Positions 12,790 to 25,200 of a stretch of 64,000 nt of DNA are shown piece after piece. The stretch is from Morella rubra. Taxonomy: Eukaryota > Streptophyta > Magnoliopsida > Fagales > Myricaceae. The position numbers were made by a program, and so were the translations under genes. The stretch is from contig RXIC02000422.1 of assembly GCA_003952965.2 (NCBI GenBank), forward strand, positions 1 to 64,000, in the 5' to 3' direction. The stretch's first letter is position 1. The number at the start of each line of letters is the position of its first letter. The notes below the pieces were generated by a model. It had not been told where the DNA came from. It did no database searches and was given only the letters and a program-made list of their open reading frames with translations.

Positions 12790-14140
12790 TACCCAGAGAG
12801 GAACAACTGTCTAATATCTTTTAATCTTTTTGACCATGGTCACACTGTCATTAACTGCTCGGAACATGCGTCAGACTTGAATCGGTGATGTTTCTACCAT
12901 GTAAGACATGTTATGGGTCGAAAATAGTGAGTTGTTTCTTATATTCCTCGTATATATAAATACGTTGTGTCCCTGTCCTAGAGGATGTAAGTATATATCT
13001 GTTATTGCTTGCCACTCTGTTGGACATGTTAAAGGAAGATCAGCTCATAATATGCCCTGCAAATTAGGTCCCCAAGTGCAATTTAAGCGGCCAAAAGAAG
13101 CAACCAAATGGAACGCAGGGGCCTTGTTTTTCGCTTTTCCATTAGTTTTTGCTGTAACTCTGCTACATCAATGAACCTATAGGCTACCTGTAGCAGAAAA
13201 TGTAAGATGTAAACCAGGAAACAAGATATCCTTTTCAGAGAAAATAGTTTTTATTGAGCTGCTATTTTCTTAAAACCAATTGGTATCAAGAGAGGATCAC
13301 TCAAATCTTTTATGACAATTAAGAGCACTAATAAAGAGTGACATTGTGAAACTCTAATATAGTTTATTAAGTGGATATTCTTTCTTGGAAGTCCTAGCTG
13401 TAAGGGTAATCATAGGAATAAAGGCAGCTAGCTTAGCTGCTGCCAATCTCTCCTACTTTGTCTTGTCTCCTAAGTATACCTCAGTCATGCTTTTTTTTGC
13501 AGGTGAGCTCTTACCGTCCACTCCGCAAACAAAACTTCCACCCTAAGCACCCTTCCTCAAGAAAACAAAATAATTAACAGCAATCTTTAAGAGTATTTAG
13601 CCAGTTTTTACCTAATTGCATCATTCCTTGACCAAATAAAAGCAAAAACATTTACTTAAACACTGGTTGTTTCTCATTTATTTATTTATATGAACAGTAA
13701 TGGGCCGCAAATAAACTAAATATCTATAAACTACTAGTCTGCATATAGCTAGTTTTATATGCCATAAAAATGTGGTACCCATGTGAGATGAACAGCTGCA
13801 GTTAGTTGAATTTGCCAATATACCAACTTGAGAAAATAGCTACCCAACCAAAAAGAGTTCCATCTCGATCCTTCACCAAGTTTTGCAACAGTTGAAGTAA
13901 AAGGAAAGCCGAAGGTAAGAAATCTGTATTCTGTACTGCAGCCTTGGGTAATTTGTATACCATTCACAACGTCAGCTTCCAATGCAAGAAGTTTTGATGG
14001 TGTTAATTGAGAAGGCTTTCGAGTAAAGTGGGAAGGAAGATATAATGTATTTGGGTAGATCTTGATTCAACCAAATACAATATACTGTACCTTTATGATT
14101 ACAAAGTGAGCTGGTATTTTGGTCATTTTATGTTCTTATT
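12790..14140. other. Intergenic, upstream of the coiled-coil gene
   Basis: I see no convincing gene here. The frame 12908-13174 has no recognisable family and no splice partner. The last few hundred bases before 14308 should contain the promoter and leader of the gene that follows; I do not see an unambiguous TATA box. Confidence 0.5.
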
Positions 14141-14307
14141 CTAATATTGGTTGTAAAGTTCGCTAGCTGGTTCCATACCTTTAAAGCCAGCCATGCTCAT
14201 AGCCACCTAATAGTGGAGAAAGAGAACCATTATTCTACAGGAAAAGCAGCAAAAAGAAGAGAGAAAATAGTACGAATCAGGGGAAGAGGGTTGCAGGGGA
14301 GGCAGCA

Positions 14308-15916
14308 ATGGCAACGCCGAAGCAGCAGTTGTTGGAGCAACAACATTCACAGATCCAGCGGATGAAGATCTCGGGAATTATTAGCTGTAATGGGAGCCCA
14401 ACAAAGGAGGACAAGGAAGAGGATATGTCGCGGTCTGCACTGGCCCTGTTCCACGCAAAGGAAGAAGAAATTGAGAAGAAGAAGATGGAGGTGAGGGATA
14501 AGGTGCATGCTCACTTGGGCCGCGCCGAAGAAGCAACTAAGCGCCTGGCCGAGATTCGAGAAGTAAGTTGACAAGATGGTCACAATCGCATATCTGGGTC
14601 TGCAATAAAAGCATAAAAGCACAATTATCATGAATTTAACTATTCGCCATTAATAATATGCAACAGAAAATGGTGAAAGTATTACATGAGTTGATTTGAA
14701 AATGGTGTAGGCTCTGATGCTGAGTTTCATTGCCAGTTGACAGCTCTAGGGACTAGAACTGTCTCAGAAAGTTGTGTTCAAATGGTTTATGCTGAAACAC
14801 GACTCTCTTTGCTTATACCACTTCCTTTGAGCAACCTACCAGATAATTTTCCAAACAATGGCAGACGATTTTGGTGTGGTTTTTTTATATTTCTTTTGTT
14901 CTTTCGCAACCTGCAATGTTGGCATGTGCATGATTGTGAATAAATTTTGAACTCCCACAAAACTGTGATCAGTGATGTAATATCGTATTGTTTGGAAAAC
15001 TAAAATCTATTAGGAGCTTGAGGCTCTCACAGATCCAATGAGGAGAGAACTCGCAGTTGTTCGAAAGAGGATTGATGCAGTTAACAAAGAGTTAAAGCCA
15101 CTGGGGCAGAGCTGCCAAAAGAAGGTGGGAGTTTTTGGTTTCTTTCTCCTCATCTGTTGGATGTTTTCTAGCTAGAATCTTTACTGATTTCAGTTTAAGC
15201 AGCTGTTTTCTAAGAGAACGAGCCAAGAGGCATCTGATTGAGCCATGGAGATGAAACCATTTCCATGGGTGTTTCACGATAACAAATTCCATGTCAGAAG
15301 AACTTGATGATCAATCGACAGCACTGCCGTACTGAAAGTAATCAGCACATTAAAATAGTTGTTGAAAACTATAATTCGCAAGTACAGAATATCATTCTAG
15401 ATGAAGTAACAGATACTTAATTATTTCTCAAATAAATCCCACCTATAATCATGATGGAAATGAGATAGATAACTTCTACGGCACACAATTAAATGCCTCA
15501 TGCAAGCTTCTTTTTTCATGATATTTGTTACATCTGAATCATTTCAAAGATACGCTCTCCTTTTCTGAAGTTTCTCTAAAAGCTTTTTTCTGCTGCAGGA
15601 GAGAGAATACAAGGAAGCCCTTGAGGCTTTCAATGAGAAGAACAGGGAAAAATCTCAGCTAGTTACCAAATTAATGGAGGTAAATACTTGTATAGAGCAA
15701 GAAATTTTCATTATAACCATTAAGGGAAAGCTTCCAAACAAATTCTGTGATAGTTTATTGGTTAAATTTTCATTCTTTGATTACTAACATTTAGTTTTCT
15801 TCTTTTTCTTTTCCTCTTGGAATGGACTTAATTTTTTTCAGCTGGTCACTGAAAGTGAGAAACTCAGACTGAAGAAGCTGGACGAGCTCAGCAAAAATGT
15901 GGATACCCTGAAATAA
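14308..15916 (+). CDS. DUF662 / RAB6-interacting-golgin-like coiled-coil protein, 4 exons
   Basis: Exons are 14308-14562, 15014-15124, 15599-15679 and 15842-15916. All introns are GT-AG in phase 0, giving 522 bp or 173 residues plus TAA. The product starts MATPKQQLLEQQHSQIQRMK and continues with SRSALALFHAKEEEIEKKKM, EVRDKVHAHLGRAEEATKRL, LTDPMRRELAVVRKRID, NKELKPLGQSCQKKEREYKE and ends KLDELSKNVDTLK. This is the highly charged, largely helical coiled-coil family annotated in plants as DUF662 or RAB6-interacting golgin (GORAB-like). The length is normal for the family. A Golgi or trafficking role is inferred by name only, and plant function is poorly established. No transmembrane segment or signal peptide is visible, and the gene looks intact. 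Confidence 0.9.
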
Positions 15917-16760
15917 GATGTGCTATTAATGGAAATTTTAGATGAGTGTTTGTGTGTTGTAATTAGTCAAAAGTACGTATTTTGTCTTGAGTTTGGTATA
16001 CTTCGTGATTTCTTTCTCAGTAACATTGGTTTTCCATGGAAAGTTGTGATCTGATTTAGGAAGAAATACCCACCAAGAATGTCTGTCACTGGAAAATGTG
16101 AGGCAAGCCTATCAGTAAATGAATCTAAAGTTGCATACTGAATTATTTCCTCGTGTCTTTTTTTTTTTTTTTTTTTTTTCAGAAAATATTTCCTCTTACG
16201 ACACTTTTGTCACTAAAGAGGACACATGTCTAAATCACCAAATCGATGCACCACCAGTTTTGTACAAAAAGTTGGAAAAGCGTCAACATTTTCAGGACCC
16301 ATCCATCTCCACCTTCCTTAAGTAATGGGTTAAAGGTTGAATAACAAGTTCAACCTCATGCAGATAAGGGTGTTTTAGTTACGTTAGATCTAAAATTAAT
16401 CATAGTTTATAGATTAATTAGTGATCATAGATTTGAATATAGCTATTGTAACATAATTATGCAACTTAATTTGAGGGATGTGCTGTTTGTCCTCATATAT
16501 TAATATTGGTTTATTTATGATAATCATCAATAATGTTTTAATTATTCTGCATTAGTTGGATTTTTTTGAATATAGGTGTTATAAGAAAGCACCAAATAGG
16601 TGTAAAAAGAGTTAGAAAAGCTGGAACTTAATTTGCATGGACATAAGGAATAATTATAAATTCGATCTAGCAAGTTTGGATTCTATAAAACACCAACCTA
16701 TCCCTAACTTTAATGCATAAATAAACTAATCACAAAAGGATCATCTCGGAAGCCTTTTGC
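15917..16760. other. 3' UTR and intergenic
   Basis: The first few hundred bases are probably the 3' UTR of the DUF662-type gene. A long T run lies at about 16159-16179. No gene is recognised in the rest. Confidence 0.5.
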
Positions 16761-16769
16761 TAGGCCTGT

Positions 16770-17345
16770 TGAGGAATCTCCCCTCCCCCACCCCCATTTC
16801 CGATCAGGGGAGGGCTCTAGTGCCTCCCCCTCCACTATCAGTAGTGCTCTTTTTTCGACCTGCTTCTAGGCGTTTTCAGCCAAAATTCTTGGCTTTTTTT
16901 TTGAAATTAAAGAAGGCTAGATCTTGGAGTCTCCGGTGGTCTTTTCTGTGCACGACCATCATGGATGGAAGCCTCATCCCCCGGCAATCATTTCTGCCAA
17001 GATCGGTGGTGAACGGCTGGTGCATGACGTCTCACATGTGCCCACGCACAGTCGTGGATCTCACGTGTACAGTTTGTTTCACCTTCAACTTGGCTATTTT
17101 AGCCATTTTTTAGAGAAACACGCTTCGTCCCACTGTTTGCGGCATCTCCCCACAGTCCTATCAGTGCCAGTCTGGTGCCCATCTGCTGGCCTATGGAGAC
17201 CCGCACATGCATGCCACTCACTTGTAGGGAGTTTTTACTCCATCCCTGGTTCGTTAGCTCCGCATGCTCCCCTGCCTCTTCTGTTCTCTTTCTGGACAAA
17301 TTCGGCTGATTTTCTCTTGTAGTGGACGGTTCAAGACTCAATAGG
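16770..17345 (+). mobile_element. GC-rich non-LTR family, copy C, 5' part
   Basis: This matches copies A and B through the 'GAAGGCTAGATCTTGGAGTC' block (16913-16932), 'CACGTG'-containing middle and 'GGAGACCCGCACATGCATGCC' type block near 17195. It breaks at 17345, where a TGTTGAACC sequence starts. The related sequence resumes at about 18504. Confidence 0.5.
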
Positions 17346-18503
17346 TGTTGAACCTAGAAGGGGGTTGAATAGGTTCTGATTTTTCTTTAATAATATAACC
17401 ACTTAAAATCTGCACACTCTTCACAAGCTCAATTAGTAAATTTCAAGAGAGCTAAAGCAACATGAATACAATGCAGAAGTAATAAACTAATATGGATAGC
17501 AGATTATCAAGTGACAGAACACTTCTATAATTTTTCTTAACCAAGGAATCTAAAGAAAAAATTAATAACAAGAACAACAAGTTAATCTACGTTAATCTAC
17601 GTAAACAAATCACAACAAAGACACCAAGATTTGGTTACGAAGAGAAACTCTTTTGAAGAACTTCTTCAAAAGAGAAAAACTCTCCGGGCTTGTAAGCCGG
17701 TTTAATCGAATCCACTAGAATCTTCAAACTCGGTACACAGTGATCTATAAACTACCCAACACCCCGTTGCTAGTCTAACTCTACTGTTACCTTACCTGGA
17801 ATACAACATCCAGATTTGCCTCTTGCAGGGAACGAGGAACTCCTCTTCCGTTTGAAATTCTTGATCCTAAAAAACCAAACTTTACAGCCAAGCCAATCTT
17901 TCCACACACCTACGTGCAATTGGCTTCTTCACAACTGGAACACCCAGCCTTGGTAGATCTCCAGCAACTTCTGGAGTTAACCTTCTTAATCAAGGTTTAT
18001 CTTGGTGATAGAAATCCAAACTGAGATGATAAGGGAAAGGAAACTCTCGCAGGTTTTCTCTCAGTTTACACAGAACAGACTATAGAAACAGTTGCAGGGA
18101 ATATTTCATCAAAGCTCTCAATAGCTAGATTTCTCAAAATGATTTTAAGAAATGTGTTGAATGAATAAGAGAAAATGACTTTTATACTCTGAAGGGTCGG
18201 AGGGAAGGGATTCACGAAGTTTCAAGACTTCTTGAATCTTGGACGCTTCTTTTAAAACTGTTATAACAGACTTTCGTCAATCTTGATCAAACTCGGAACA
18301 AACTTCCCCGGCTCTCAAAACATCAAAGCGCCAGCTCCGTGTAAGCAAACTATATGCAGACTACAATCAAACTGTAACCATTTTTCAGACGATCATCAAT
18401 CATGTTGAACTGCTGGACTTTGAGCAGGGCTTCAATAACCACGTATCTCAGGAATAAACTAAGACACGTCATGAAGTTTTATGCCAACTAAAATACATTA
18501 ACA
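17346..18503 (-). mobile_element. Probable solo LTR splitting copy C
   Basis: The insert starts TGTTGAACCTAGAAGGGGGT and ends TACATTAACA, so it has TG..CA ends with TGTT/AACA termini. Read on the minus strand it starts TGTTAATGTATTTTAGTTGG and ends CCCCTTCTAGGTTCAACA, a typical copia LTR 3' end. No flanking coding region, primer-binding site or second LTR is present. The flanks (ATAGG and TCTCT) do not match, so the ends or the flanking bases have decayed, or my boundary is a few bases off. Confidence 0.6.
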
Positions 18504-18910
18504 TCTCTGATGGCTCCGATCGCCGTTGTGTTGTGCCATTCGAAGCTGTCTTTTTCTCTCCTCCCATCTATGAAGCGAGTTATAACTTGTAGATTTTTAT
18601 GAGAGAGTCGGATCATTGCTTTGACTACCTTTCCTACAATGGAAATTACCAATGTTGCCCTGTGTGACGATTGTGTTATGTCCTGATCCTTGTGGTTGTT
18701 TTGTATTCTGACTCTTGAAGTCAGTTTGTGGTTGTTCTTCGATCCAATCCTTGTGACCAGATTGGTTTTCAAATCTTCGGATTCAGATTATTGTAGGGCC
18801 TCTATGTCTGTTTAGACTTTTCATTGGCCTTTGGACATTTTTTGTAGTTTGTATCTACTGTATTTTTCTAGGTTTTTAATATATAAGTTACTTTGCTTAA
18901 AAAAAAAAAC
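18504..18910 (+). mobile_element. GC-rich non-LTR family, copy C, 3' part with poly(A)
   Basis: This continues copy C after the LTR: 'TTATTGTAGGGCCTC' (about 18790) matches copy B, and the end 'TTTAATATATAAGTTAC' followed by a poly(A) run (about 18899-18910) matches the end of copy A. The poly(A) tail supports a non-LTR retroelement. Sequence shared with the 3' flank of ABCG copy 2 starts directly downstream (about 18938). Confidence 0.5.
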
Positions 18911-19225
18911 AGGGAGGCAAGTCTAAAACCAATACCAATATGCCTCTACAATCCGAGGAGATCAAGTGCCGAATCTATCACAAACGCATTGTTACTCATA
19001 TATTCTTTAAGAGTACAAATGAAACCTTTGGGACAAATACAAGTAAGACTACATACATTTTTATGGAGCCAAGCCAAGCAAAATTATGGCAAAAAATTAG
19101 AGGGGATAAAAGAAAAAGGAAGAAAGAGAGTGTAGTTCCTCACAGATTGAATAGAATATTGTAAACTTTCAACTACGTCTAAAACCTTAGGCTTCTAAAG
19201 CTTGTCTGATGCACGCTGAAGTTCC

Positions 19226-22200
19226 TCATCGCCTTTGGAAGTTGAGGAACTTAATACCGTAGGCAAAGACAAAGAAGAAGAGGAGGACCCAACCGACATG
19301 GGCGACGACTACAGGCACAAGGAAGTCTCGGTCATAGCCAAAGTTCGTTTTTATGAATTCATCTATCCGCTGCGGTGCTGAACCAGTAATTTCAATAAAG
19401 TTCGTCCTGTCACCTACTTGAGATGCGAAAATGCCATAAATTGTCCAAGCAACCGGGGAAGCCCAATAGTACCACCTCCACCATATGGGGATCATCTGCA
19501 ATGACAAAGAATTAAGTGTTATGATTGCAGCAAGAAGAGCACTGTTCCTACCATACAATTCATCCATTCACCAGTGGATAGAACCTCTTTTATTGCTCCC
19601 AGTTGAATGGTTTGGTAGCTTTTCACTATTCCCATGAAAACAATCAATATATAGAACTCAGTTTATAAATTTCTTCACCCCCCAAGGATGAAAAACTTCT
19701 TCGTATTAGTTTTGGGAAGTAAAACAAGATACTTTGTTTGTGAGGTTGCTGCTAGTTCAAATGATATATTTTCATAATCTCTCGAACTTTCTCATGCAAG
19801 ATGATGAAACTAAGATTTAGTTTCGAAGTTACGTACCGGCCTAGGGATGAGGAAACCAGAGAACAAATTCCAAAAGCTCAGGAAGAAGGACATAGCAATT
19901 GCAGCAATTTGATGGCCCGGGGTCAGTGCAACAACCATCATCCCGTACATTGAGAAGTATGTAAAGCACATGAATATGAAGTAGTAGAAATACAGGAATT
20001 TATCCACCTTCCAGTGGTATCCAATCATTGAGTATAGAAGAAGAGAGTAGACAAACGTCTGAATTGCAACATAAATGGTCTCTATAGCCACCTGCAACAG
20101 AAATGTCGCCCATGGACACATTTAAATGTTGTCTTTACAGAGAATAGACAATTTGATATACAGAACAGTCTCATTGTAACTAAGCACAACTTCCAATTCC
20201 TTACCTGAGCAAATGCATAAGGCAACTCTGAATACATTCCGGCTGCTCTTTCACGGTAAAATACTGTTCTCTCTACGGACACAACAGATTGCACGGCAGA
20301 AGCATTACTAGCTCCAAGGAAAAGAATAGCAGCATAAGTAGCTCCCAAAAGATTGATCAGGTCTTGCTGTTTTTCTCTGTGGACAAAATGAGATGCAATT
20401 TACATAAGATAAGTCCTCCATTCTTGGTAAAGAAATAGCAAGTACAATATTGTTTCTAAGCTGATTCCAAAGATCAGAACTACATATTTAAAAGTGAATT
20501 CAGATTGGCCATGAAGTTATAGAAACAAAAGGAGAAGCAAGTTATAATGAAAAACTTTAGGCTTACATCTGGTCTCCCTTGCCCCAAAAGATAACGCCAA
20601 ATATAATGCCAAAAGCAGTTGTCATGAAGAACCGAATTGCATTGTATTTTGAGTTTCTCCAGTATGACCAGTGTTGCTTCCAGAAACAAGCCTTGCACTG
20701 AGTTATAAAGCTTTGGGAGTACTGTGTGGGGAAGTAAAGATCCTTGGAACCTGGTTCTGGAGTGCTTAGCTCCTCGATAAGTTCTTGATTTCTCCTGAAA
20801 GATTGTACGCAAATCACTGATAGTTAAGTGCGTGCACCGATAGGGAGATAGTCATCACAGAGAGAGAAGGAACAAATTGTGACATACTACTTACCGATAG
20901 AGGTCTGAGTTGGCAAAAACTTCTGCAAAATCAAGGTCAAGTTGAGCCTCAACTGAGGTAGCACTGACCTCTAACATCCAGGTGGCAGGATTGTACCCCT
21001 CTTTTATCTTCGGGACACCTGGGATAGACTGAAAGGGTTCTCAATATTAGTCAAACTCCTTTTTCAAGAACTAGGAGTACATGCTTCATAACGCATTAAA
21101 ATGATAAGTGTAGTCTGGAGTTAACTTAAACGAAACAGAGGAATTGATCACAGAGGGGATTCAACATTCATTATACAACTAGAAACTAGCAGTAGTATGA
21201 TAAGACATTAGAAGCTTGAACAAGGACATTTTGGAAAGAAGTTCTGATAAGAGTTCTTGGAAATTGGTGTCTGAAAAAAAGTTCTTGACTACAGCAAGCT
21301 TTCTCGGAGTTGGCAATTTGTAGGGGGAATGAAGCATGTAAGAGAAAATGGATCTCACCTCAAAATATTCAACAAGTTTGTGAGACTGGCGACCAAGAGG
21401 TCCGGCATAAATCACTTGTCCTCCTCTTTTCATCAAGAAGAGCTGCAAGCATAAGATGACACCAAGGTTAAACACAACCAATAAAGTGTTACACCATACA
21501 TGATCCCTTCCTTGGATTGAATAACTTAAAAAATGAACCATACCTCATCAAAAGCTTCAAATATGTCAATGCTCGGCTGGTGAATTGTGCAGACAACAGT
21601 TCTTCCAGTATCCACTGTGTTTCTTACAGTACGCATAACTATGGCAGCAGCTCTAGCATCAAGGCCTGATGTGGGCTCATCCATAAAGATGATGGAGGGG
21701 TTAGCAACCAACTCCACAGCAATGGTTAGCCTCTTTCTCTGCTCAGTTGAAAGACCATCCACTCCTGGAAGTCCAACTAAAGCACTCCTCAGCGGATTAA
21801 GCTCAACCAACTCCATAACTTCGTCGACAAACATCTATAAGAGCAAAGAAAATCATAGTCAACAATATTGTTCACTGGATCTATTTTCTCATACTCAACA
21901 TGACCATAGAAAATTAGGTATCGATAAAAAATGATTACACCTTCAAAACGGGGGACAAAACAGAGAAAAAGTTAGACTTGCTGTTCATGCCAGTTGAAAG
22001 ACAAAAAATCACACCTATGGGACTTAAGGGATGATGAAAGGAAATACAATTTAATGTAATTAAAAAACTTGCATTCTCTGGTTGATAAGTAACATGCCTT
22101 TCGTGTTTCCTTCTTTACATCCGAAGCAAGACGCAGCCAGGCAGAGTATACAAGAGATTCATAAACAGTAACAAATGGGGAATGGATGTCATTCTGTTCA

Positions 22201-25200
22201 CAGTAACCACTGACTCGAGCAAATGTTGCTTGATTCTTTGGGTAACCGGAAATGCTAATACTGCCTCCAACATATCCGCCAGTCTTTCTTCCTGCTAAGA
22301 CATCCATCAAGGTAGTCTTTCCAGCACCACTGACACCAACTAATGCTGTCAATATACCCGGTCGGAAAGCACCACTAACGTCTCTAAGTAGCTGCAGTCG
22401 GGTGTCATCTATACCCTGGCTCTTCATTGCCTAAAAAGAAGAAAACAGATTGTTTCAAGGAAAAATCACATTCAAGCTGGTCATAATTTTCAAATTAGAT
22501 TCAGTTTCCCTTGAAAACTCAACCAGTTTCTGAAAATTCAATGTAAACCGTCCACCAGCAATCAAATCACTTTGCAAAAGAATATCAAGTAACTGTTCCA
22601 ATTTCCGATTGTTTGTGATGTTTTAACTATGAAGATAAATACTCGAATATATATATATTCAGGGAAAAAGGTGACTTACTTCAGGCATATCCACATAGTA
22701 ATTCACATGGTTGAAAGCAAGTGAGAGAGGCAGGAAAGGCAAAACCATTCCTCGTTTAGAATGAACTGAGTTGTTACTTCCTTGAGCATTACTAACTGAC
22801 ATATCAATCCCTGTCACGGTAATTACTGTTAGACTAGGAAAAAAAATTTGATAAGGAGCTACTATCCTAGAAGTAAGGCTTACAGAGCAGAATAAGTGCT
22901 AGATCGTAATGGCATGGATGAAGACTAATAATTGCTAATATCATGTTTGATGCCCCAGCTATAATGAAAGAGTGGTTGCCGAAAATCTCAGCTTTTGACA
23001 TCATCAATAATCTATAACATTTATGTTGACACTAACCTTCTATACTGGATGTCAATTGTCTCTTAGGCTTGCTTTCAGACTCGTCATCCACAATGACAGC
23101 TTTAGTACCACCTAGTGCTGAAATAGAGTCGAAAGGGAACAAAAAATTGTCAACGCATAGATCTCAATGCTGCATGAAATACAAACATAACAACGGAAAA
23201 TTATTACTTACGATTTAATAATGTTAGTGCTGCAATGAAAAGAACGTTGAAAAGCAGACCAAACCCAAAGAGTGCTGCTATACAAATCCAATACCAATAT
23301 TCATCCGTAAAAAGGCCTCTAGCCTTGAGAAGGGTCTTTCCAACTGTTGGTTGGCTGGAGTTAATGGCAGGCTGTACCAAACAAATCATAATGATGGTTA
23401 GCATATATCTTTGAGTGAGAATTAGTTTAGCAAAGGATTATGTTCACATAGGTAAGTGTACAAGAGAGCCAAATTGAGATAGTAAAAATTCACTGCAAAT
23501 CATAAGTAGTTTTTTTATCATTTAAAAGAACTTACAGAGCTCCATCTCTCGTCAAGAAACTCATTGATAGCAATTGCATTTTGTCCATACATCATCGGAG
23601 AAATGTAGTAACCCCATATCATCCATGACTTAATGTCATCTGTGCACCAATAAGACAATGATCTTTTAGTATCTTAGAACACGTGAAATTATCTAGCAGC
23701 GTTTGCCAAAAAAAAAATATTAAAAAAAAAAAAAAAAAGAAGGTGAGAGAGCAGCAGTTAATTTTTGTATTCTTCAGCTTTTTCATGAAAATCCTGTACT
23801 GGATTCCTATTGGCAACAAATTACTCTTCAAATTAATAAAGAGACTAACCTTTGGAAACAATGAAACCCCCAAGCACGAACACAATCAGTAATGTAAAGC
23901 TACCAAGTGTGTTTGCAACAACTTCTGCTCTTCCAAGGGCTGCAATGAAACGAAAGAGGCAGAGTGACATCTGATGTACGCCAAAGAAAGCCAAGAACTG
24001 TTTGAAAAACCTGAACATGGAGACATTACGCTAGCATAAGAAGCTTTCCTTTTTAAAACTATCAGATTCCAAGGATCATTAAGCATAAAAATTGTAAGAC
24101 TAGGAGCTTGATACTAGAAGAAAAATGTAGTATTACCTACTGGCAGCCGGTGCAAACCCAATGGTGTAATACGTGAGAATGATCCAAATACCAGATTCCA
24201 TCAGAGAAATTGGAATTCTGGTGAGCCATATTGGCAATGCAAAAGCCCAGGCAGGGTAGAATAAGAAATCCCTCTGTTTAAAGAACACGGGAAGTCTAAA
24301 AATTGTCATTGGAAGTTCTGCCATCCCATTAAACATGACATTAATGAGACTGAAAAATAGTGCTCCCCAAAATTTTGTTCCATCTTCTATTCCACCAGCT
24401 TTCATTTCCGTTCTTAAGAACACAGTCAATGCGAAAATAGACATGATTGTTATCTGAGTAGTTTTGAATATGTATATGAATGAGTTGCGCTTCATCAGCA
24501 GCCACTCCCTTGAGAAACATGCCTTGAAGAGCTCCATGTTGGAGATCCCATACTTTTCTCTAACCAAAGCAGCAGGATGAGCTCTAGATTTATCATATGA
24601 AATTCTTAGATCTTCTGAAAGCTGTTGGCCAATGTGGAAAGAGTTATAGGCCCTTACAAACTCAGGCGCAGAGATATATCTGTAAGGTTGATTCTTTCCG
24701 AACCAGTATTGTTCTTGGTCCTTCTTGGAAGTTACTTCCTGCAGAAAGTCTGCAACACCTTTCCTTTCTGGACATTTGAATCCAACATATTCAAAGAACT
24801 CAAGCACATTTTCACGCGGACCTTGGTAGACAATGTGACCCTCAGAAAGAAGGATAATGTCATCAAAAAGTTCGAAAGTCTCAGGTGCTGGCTGCAAGAG
24901 AGAGATGACCATGGTGACATCCATGATATGAACCATCTGCTTCATGAACCTCACAATCTGAAATGTAGTGGAGCTGTCCAACCCCGTTGATATTTCATCC
25001 ATGAAAAATGCTTTTGCAGGTCCAACCAACATTTCTCCTGCACTCAGGACGAAGACTTCCAGTTTAATACTTAGATGTTGACTTTTACTTTGTTTTGGGA
25101 TCCTCAGTAAAAACTACTATAAGAAGAATACAAAATAAATCAAATTGAAAGAACGGCTTTCTTATATTATAAAACCAAAAACGAGTTCTCATATCTACAA

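Noticed and set aside
23850..24010. A possible frameshift in exon 8 of ABCG copy 1
   Set aside because: Re-reading the bases gave AAACAGTTC in both copies; the exon phases agree and no shift exists.
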